Shown: positions 57,431 to 64,000 of the stretch, in pieces | Layout: each line of letters starts with the position of its first letter | Numbering within the stretch: position 1 is the first letter of the stretch | DNA from: Entomortierella parvispora | Taxonomy: Eukaryota; Mortierellomycota; Mortierellomycetes; Mortierellales; Mortierellaceae | Reading direction: 5' to 3' | Assembly (NCBI GenBank): GCA_963573315.1 | Contig: OY752144.1 | Location: 2,164,501 to 2,228,500, forward strand | DNA length: 64,000 bases | The notes under the pieces: model-generated | What the model saw: only the letters and a program-made list of their open reading frames with translations | Databases searched by the model: none | What the model was told of the DNA's origin: nothing | Program-made: the position numbers and the translations under genes

Positions 57431-59550
57431 CTATTGCGTCTTGGCGGCGGCGCGGACGGGGTCAAAGTAAGGGTGCTCCATGGCCTCAGCTGCAGTTAAG
57501 CGCTCCTGGTGATCATAACGAAGCAACTTGTCCAAAAAGTCAATAGCAGCGTTCGAGACGAATCTCTGGTTCTCTGGTGTCACGAATTTGCTCCAAGGCT
57601 TGCGGGGATATCTGCCGAGAATCTCGTCATACTGCACATCCAGCTCCAAGTCGTACTTTTCCAAGTACGCAAACAGCTCGTTAGTTCCAAGCACGCGCGC
57701 AATCTTGACCAGCTGGTCATAATTGTCGTGGCCATGGAAGAACGGTTCCTTGCGGAAGATCTATTAAAAAGTGCGTACGTGTTAGAACATACATCACTCA
57801 GCCCAGTCCCGCAAGGATTCTGGACAAATAACATCCAGAAGGCAGTTTCGAAAATTTACCATGCTAGCAAACATCGCTCCCAAACTCCACATATCGAGCG
57901 AGTAGTCGTACTCCTGGAAGTCGACAAGCAGCTCGGGACCCTTGAAGTAACGAGAGGCGACACGAACGTTGTACTCTGTGCCAGGGTGGTAGAACTCGGC
58001 AAGACCCCAGTCGATCAAACGAAGCTAGAAGTACATACATCATAGGATGGAATAAATAAATAAGAAGCCCAGTTTTCTCGGCATCAGCTTTGCGGATAAC
58101 GGCCAAACCGTCTCACCTTGCGCTTCTCGTGCTCAATCATGACATTGTGAGGCTTGACATCGCGATGCATGATACCCTTCGAGTGGCAGAAATCCAAAGC
58201 CTAGATAAAAATAGTTAAAACAATAACGCCCTGTGGTCAGTCTCAACGGAACATTACGGCCATCGACTCATGACGAAATTGCATTAATCATGGATCATAT
58301 TTACCTTAAGCAACTCGAAGATGTAAAAGCGCACATCAAAGTCTGTGAACTTGGGGTAGAGGATCTTGAAATCCGTGTTGTTCACGCACTCAAAGATCAA
58401 AGAGGGGGTCTTGGACTAATTGTTATGGTAGGGTGTCCAATCGGGTCAGAAATTTGTCCAAGAGCTAATTTTGAAGCCTGCATCCTGTGCGTCGGTCAAT
58501 GGTCAATCGACTGTCGTGTGCGCCCAGTAAAAGTTCAGCTGGCGGTCACTATCCGGCTACATTGTCCTCGTGCTGCGTCACTCAAGCAATGCAAAACACC
58601 ATGTTCTCCTTTCCTGATTTCCTTCCTGACGAGAATAACGTAGCATTCCCCTGACTAGAAGTTTCCAATATCGCCCCCTTGTTTCGACTTTTTCTTCCTT
58701 TACCTGAGGGTCGCGAACGACGTCAAAGAGTGTAATGACGTTGGGGCCTCCAGCAAGGTTCTGGAGAATCTTGATCTCACGCTTGATCTTTTTTTTCTTG
58801 ACAGGCTTCAACACCTTGATGCAGCACTTTTCGTTGTTGACAGTGTTGAAACCCTCAAAGACTTCCGAATATTTTCCACGTCCAACCTTGCGCACGATTT
58901 CATAGTTGTCCTGGACCCTATTTTATCATGACCAACAAAATTCGGATGTGGCGTTAGCAAAAAACCTCGGGTCAACACAATCCCAATAGATTCATTTGTG
59001 TGCTGACAGCATCAGCTGCGGGTCATTATGTCGCATCTTGGCCCGAACATCGCCCCATGGTGCAAGGAGAAAAAAAGGCGCAGTTCGAGTCCTATGATTC
59101 CGTCTGATTGATCCGTAAAGTGATTGTTTGAATTGTGCCGTTGTCCTTGGATCTGGTCATGAGACTGCATCCCCCAAGAATCAAAGATGGCCAAGCTGAA
59201 TCAAGAAAAATTATCTGCTGCCGTTGGTGCTCCAAGCAGTAGAGGGAAGGTGTGTGGCCGTCCACATCTGACAGGCGAGCCGTTTTTCAAAATACACTGC
59301 GACAATGGCCTAAAGGCTTCTTCCATGCTGAGCCGTTTTTTGTGCTTCCATCCATCCTGCAGACCGGGTGACGAAGATGGTGACAAAGCGAAATTGCGCC
59401 AAGACAAGAGTCGATGTAGAGGTGGCATCTGGATTTTTAGCATCTAGGCCCTTACCCCCATTGAACCTGGAGATTGTCATAGTCCCAGTATTCCTTCTGG
59501 AGCGTCTCGTTGACGTTCGCATACACACGTGCGACACTTCCGACTGGCAT
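57431..59550 (-). CDS. CKA1: Casein kinase 2 catalytic alpha subunit
   Basis: At least six exons join to about 335 residues. Exon 1 (59550 to about 59457) gives [20 protein letters not shown] and [12 protein letters not shown]. After a 538-nt intron, exon 2 starts [20 protein letters not shown]. Later exons carry the CK2-specific basic stretch [15 protein letters not shown], the exon [16 protein letters not shown], the catalytic loop [17 protein letters not shown], and [15 protein letters not shown] with the CK2-typical DWG in place of [23 protein letters not shown] then leads to the C-terminal lobe, ending AAAKTQ. CK2 is a constitutively active acidophilic Ser/Thr kinase that works as alpha2-beta2 in nucleus and cytosol. 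Small introns were placed by eye. Confidence 0.96.
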
Positions 59551-60650
59551 TGCTATGATTCCTGCTGATTCCAAAAGTCGAAGAGGCCAGAGGAGGGGAT
59601 GAGGAAGGGGTAGAGGATGAAGATAGGAGGACGGACGACTCTGGCGAAAGAGACAGGTCCTTGGGAGCGAAGAGGAGGGGTGGTAAAGAAAGAGACGGGA
59701 GGAGAGGAGAGGGACAAAGAGAATTAGAAACAATAAAAACACTCACTCACGAGCCTTGGGCCAATGTCTGCGAGATGAAGTGAAAAAAAAAAAGTTGTTA
59801 TGGAAGTCGTTATTTCCTCGCAAGGTATGACTGGAAATAGACATTTCGTCTCCTTCGCCACCAATCCAAAAGTTGTGGCTCCGAACCATCCTTGCTGGTA
59901 AGCGGTGGACGACTGCGTGTAGCTTGCTTCCAGTTAACTGCAATACCAAAAAGAGCCTTGACCTGAGCAGTAGTAGAGGAAGATGAGAATATTGCCGCGA
60001 AGACACTCGGTCGTTGGAGAACACACATTACAGGGTTCTCTATCCACTGCACTTCGCACTCACAAAACTTTCGACGAGTGGTGCAGGAATACCAAAGATG
60101 TGTCTGCCTTGTCTAAACAAGTTAAAATGGGTATAGTTCAGGAAGCAAAGCGTCTTATCGAAATATGAGAAGGACAACGATTAGAAAGATCCGTGTATAC
60201 GTGAAAACTGCATGCGTCTCCAAAAGTACTTGCTGAAGTAGGATCAGAGATCCACACTCAATAATAATAATAATACTCGCCCGTAGTACCTTTAGCTCGT
60301 CGCGCAGAATTCGTGATTGGCGCGATAGAGGCACAGACGAAAAGTGGCGCATGTTTCAAAGCGCAGCCATGCAAGTAACGAGGGCCGAGTGACCAAACGA
60401 CCAAACAGGGATAGCCGTTCGACTGACCCAGTTGTATCACGCGATCTTAGTTGAATGGTGCCCCAGAATCTACCTATGAGCGAATAGTCCCAACATTTTC
60501 TCGTATAAAAGAGTGCGAAAGACCCACCACGAGTTTCTTTTCTCAACAAACACCCCCCAAGCAAGCACATTATTTTCCTTTCAAGGATCCCCCCAGTCCC
60601 ACATTAATTGTCAATACTCGCCCCGCTCGATCTCAGTCTTCACGATCACC
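59551..60650. promoter_or_regulatory. Divergent region upstream of CK2 and the Cys-rich gene
   Basis: This 1.1-kb region carries the CK2 5' flank (CT-rich on the coding strand, 59580-59720) and the promoter of the Cys-rich gene. Two ORFs near 59810-60170 on opposite strands have no recognisable domain and overlap each other. An (AAT)n run lies at 60260-60275. Confidence 0.4.
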
Positions 60651-61077
60651 ATGGGTAAAAAAGAAGCCGCTGCCGCCAACATCGCCAAGCAGGCCTGTGC
60701 TTGCGGTCGACATGCCACTGGTGAAAAGGAAGCCTGCCGTTTGTACGATTTGATTTTCGTTACTGGGCAAGAAAGGATTCCTTAAGTTGCATTGGCCTAA
60801 CGTTGTCCATCTTGCGGTTACTTTTTTTTATATTAGCTGCCCTCGAGTCGTTTGTGACAGTTGCCGGGAAGAGTACTGCTGTGGCCCCATCTGTGAAAAA
60901 TGCAACTCGGATCGAGAGCACTTGATGCAATGCGACAAGTGCGAGGCTCCCGTCTGCTCAAAGTGTATTGTTATCACCAAGGGACAGCGCGAAGGAAACA
61001 TGTGCAAGGCCTGCAAGACCAAGGGTCCCGTCCATGCTGCTGACCCCCAGCACGCCAGCCATATTGCCGTTTCTTAA
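60651..61077 (+). CDS. Small Cys-rich, probably zinc-binding protein, unknown function
   Basis: Two exons (60651-60742 and 60837-61077) join in frame to 110 residues. The ATG lies in a strong context (ATCACCATGGG). About 16 Cys occur in paired C-x(1-4)-C spacings: CACGRH, CRFCPRVVCDSC, CCGPICEKC, CDKCEAPVCSKC and CKACK, separated by charged linkers. The pattern suggests two or three zinc sites, like RING, LIM or B-box fragments, but it matches none I can name. The Lys/Ala-rich N-terminus MGKKEAAAANIAKQ and the polar C-terminus show no membrane segment or clear signal peptide. The codon bias is clean and biased to C-ending codons, suggesting a real and well-expressed gene. Confidence 0.8.
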
Positions 61078-61656
61078 ACAATGGCTTGACGGACAACACA
61101 CAGGGTTTGTCTACCTGTCTGCTGCACAAGCACACCCGCGCAACGCTCCTGCGATCTCAATTAGACCGTGTAAATTCTTGGATTGACTGAAAGCGCTTTC
61201 ATTGTCATCCACTATCTTCTGTAAATAAAAAGTGTATCTTCTGACTTATGGGTTGTGCAGTTTGTTCAAGTGCTCACGACTAGGCGGAGTGACAGATGAG
61301 TGGGCTGCGCGCAACGGGCCGTGAACAAGAAACCTGCCGCAACTAACCGTTTCGTGTCTCTTGTTTGAATCCAAAGAAATTTTCTTCAAAACGTCCACTG
61401 GCCACTCACACGCGTGGGTAAGATTTGCAGGGTGGGAGGATTTGTGATCGCGAAGAAGAGTCAGAAAAAAAACATCCTCCTCTTTATCATCCTTGTCGTT
61501 TGTCATTTTACAACCCTACTTTCCCCCCCACAGTTCCCCACGTTTCGCCATATATTCCTTTTCAACCTTACTTCTCCTTCGGATCGCCCTTGACTAGTTC
61601 TCGGGCTATTGTAGCTGTCCAATTGTTGAGAAAGAAGAGAAAGAGTGTTGACCAAG
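61078..61656. other. Intergenic (Cys-rich 3' flank / FAM72 promoter)
   Basis: This 580-bp region includes an AATAAA element near 61220 that could serve polyadenylation of the Cys-rich gene. The C-rich stretch near 61520-61580 precedes the FAM72-domain gene. No gene seen. Confidence 0.5.
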
Positions 61657-64000
61657 ATGCCACACAGCATTCGTGATTTCTATCTCAATCGCAATCCCAA
61701 TCCCAACAACAACGCGCCCTCGTACACTGTAGACTACACCACCTCCACAGGCCTTCCAAGAGGTTACTCCAGTAGTTTCAATACCTCTTACAACTTCAAC
61801 CCAGCCAACTTGCCCAGCTACTCGTATACAAACCGATTCTTGCAACGGACGCCTGGTCCGCCAACGGTCACCACTACCTCCGCAACCAACACCTCAGGCG
61901 TCAATTCGGGTGCGCCTCGTATGCCTCAGTATCCTCCTCCACAGCATCAGCACTATGCACATGCAACAGCCACTACTGGAACAACTACCAACATTCCGGG
62001 GACAGGCTACACTGGTTACAGCAGCACATACCAAGGCGGTGGGAACAGCGATCGATATAATTCCAGCTACAGCAGCTACAATAATATCAGCGTTAACGGC
62101 CCAGGCTCAGGAAGTGGGGGCCACACTCAGTCGAAGATTGTATGTAGAATGGATTGTCGTCATTGCTCAGCCGTGGTTTGTCTTCGAGGCATGAAAGCCA
62201 TGCTTTTGGCAGATACCAAGGTGGAGCTATACTCGACCGATCATCCACCTGGATCGTAAGTACAAACATCGTTTGCTTTTTGATGTACCAGTTGCTCAAA
62301 GGAAGAAGAAAATCCGTTTGCGTGGTGGATGATGTGATCTGTCTCTCATTATGTCAAAATGTTTATTTCTTTTTTTTGTTGTTGTCTCGAATGGCCTGGT
62401 TACTCCCAAACAAGGGTGCAGTTGATCGACAAGGATTACACGACCTCCAACTGCAAGTGCAGGATCCGGGACGTGGCTTGTAAGGTCTGTGGGAACGTTA
62501 TTGGGTACCATATCACCCAGCCCTGTCAGCAATGCCTGAAGGCACCCAACAATGGTCACTTTTGGATGTTCCATACCGATGGTGTTGTTGGGCAGGAGCG
62601 TCTGAGCATGGATCTCAAAAAGCTGGTCGAGGAGCTCGTCCGTGAACCTGAAAGCTCTGCACCAGTGGGATCCTCAGTAACTCCTCCTCTTCTTCCTCTT
62701 TCCGCCTCTGCTACTTCCACAGCTGCCCCTGAAGTGGCCCCAGAAGCGGCAACAACCCGACTGACGTCTGTCTCACGATTTCAGCGACTTCAGCGTCAAC
62801 AGCAGAGACAGGTCGACTCTGTAGAAGCCATGTTGTCATCGCGTGTCTTGACCACATCGCCCACGCCCGCGACGCCAACACCCTCTTCCTCCTCGCCCGC
62901 AACCAACATGTCTTCAGGCCGTCATATCACCAGTTCACCATCTCCAGAATCCGGCGATGAGCAGCAAGGGGCCGAACAAAGGTTTGAATCTGATCATGAT
63001 TTCGGACGGTTTTCAGCTTTATCGTCTTCCAAGGCGGCTTCTGTTCTGTCGACATTGAGCCTGTCCCAGTTTTTGCAACCAATGAAGTGGGAAAATCTGC
63101 CCAACCCCGATCTCGACATTGATCTCGATCCCAACATCATGGGAGGAGAACCCCTGTTTGCGAATCAATGGACGGAACTCGTCCTTCGGTATGCCGAGGC
63201 TGCGGCTGTGAACTTGTCCTTGGCCTTGGATCAAGAAGAGGAGACCAATCGATTTATGGATGAGGTCATGCAAGAACAAGAGGAGCGACGACAGCTTTTG
63301 GCAAAACGGAATGGTCGCTCTAGCAGCGGTGACAACGACAAATACGAAGTAGATGAAGATGAGGATGTTGGAGAAGTGATTGAACTTATCCCGGAAATGG
63401 AGGTCGACAGTACGACGACAATTGTCGAATTGGACGGGGCCCAGTCAGAAGAACCGTTGACACCCAGGTCTAGAAGAGAAAGAATAATTGAGAGAAACGG
63501 AGAGATGGATCTGGAGATCTTGATAGACCGCGTCGATGATATTGTCTTGACCAATGAATCTGGCGCCACCACCGTTGTCGCCATAACTGCAGATGACAAG
63601 GAAGAAGATCTGATCATGGATATCGACTCTACGAGTCCTTCTTCTCGACAAAGCCGAACGCTTGAACAACGTCAACAAGAGTCAGATCCGGGCATGATCG
63701 CTTCTCCTTCTGCCCCCGCCGCACAAATCGGCCAACCACAGCTCACCAACAACCAACAACCAGGGCAACAACGCAATGGCAGACGGGACCGAGATCGCGC
63801 ACATGCCCGCAGCGCCAGTTTTGGAAGTCATCTGCTCCCTGGTGACAATCACAACAATGTGGATCGGACTCGAACAAGAAGCAACAGTATTGGCAGTCCC
63901 ATCAGTCTTGGCGGCGGCATAGACCTCAGTGCGGTTGGTCATGAAAACGCCACCATAAATATTGACAACGAAGACGAGAACTTGATGAGTCCACCGGCTT
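61657..64000 (+). CDS. FAM72-domain protein with long disordered acidic tail (partial)
   Basis: Exon 1 (61657-62255) and exon 2 (from 62415) are in frame; the gene runs off the window end. After a 160-residue Asn/Tyr/Gly/Ser-rich start comes a FAM72 domain. It has CRMDCRHCSAVVCLRGMKAM, then LLADTKVELYSTDHPPGS, CKCRIRDVACKVCGNVIGYH, PCQQCLKAPNNGHFWMFH. The paired cysteines suggest zinc binding. Human FAM72 proteins are about 149 residues; FAM72A is known to antagonise the uracil-DNA glycosylase UNG2. Here the domain sits inside a much larger protein with a long Ser/Thr/acidic tail (for example EVDEDEDVGEVIELIPEMEV) and Gln/Asn runs. Whether the fungal protein binds a glycosylase is unknown. 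Confidence 0.9.

Noticed and set aside
59810-60170. Overlapping ORFs on opposite strands as genes
   Set aside because: No domain, no splice partners and mutual overlap; I treat them as chance ORFs.

Overview
This window is nuclear DNA from a filamentous fungus. The genes are split by short GT-AG introns (mostly 80-200 nt), have no operons, and sit beside CT-rich leaders, long homopolymer runs and microsatellites. The gene set (yeast-type fused ADE2, Gpa-type G-alpha, a fungal endosulfine, a CYP503-like P450, a vacuolar Vhc1-like cotransporter, a FAM72 protein, glycine C-acetyltransferase) fits an early-diverging lineage. Mortierellomycota or Mucoromycota is my best guess; this is inference, not proof.

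0-10 kb: a GC/pyrimidine minisatellite at the left edge; an unidentified minus-strand ORF zone; a six-exon peptidyl-tRNA hydrolase gene (+) whose conserved HNG motif is altered; a four-exon P450 (-); a 2-kb intergenic region holding a diverged direct duplication; and a CRAL-TRIO (Sec14-like) gene (-).

10-24 kb: glycine C-acetyltransferase (+), tRNA-splicing endonuclease SEN2 (-), a large F-box/WD40/UIM protein resembling Ufo1 (+), a 1,294-residue intronless PPR protein (+) and an endosulfine/Igo1 protein (-).

24-40 kb: a divergent G-alpha gene (+), a diphosphoinositol-polyphosphate Nudix hydrolase (+), tRNA-Thr(TGT) (-), pirin (+), a very long SLC12-type cotransporter (-) and the farnesyl/geranylgeranyl-transferase alpha subunit (+).

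40-50 kb: a two-TM low-complexity membrane protein (-), then about 7 kb with no gene I can support, ending in a (CT)82 tract. 50-64 kb: a canonical G-alpha (+), a DEAD-box helicase (-), ADE2 (-), casein kinase 2 alpha (-), a small Cys-rich protein (+) and a FAM72-domain protein (+) cut by the window end.

Most genes are housekeeping and need not act together. Several are signalling components: two G-alpha subunits, a PP2A inhibitor, an inositol-pyrophosphatase, CK2 and the CAAX prenyltransferase alpha subunit. The clearest unusual signals are the altered hydrolase active site, the second G-alpha with changes in most of its diagnostic motifs, the FAM72 protein with a long acidic tail and the Cys-rich mini-protein. 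I did not find a mobile element, CRISPR array or obviously new multi-gene system.
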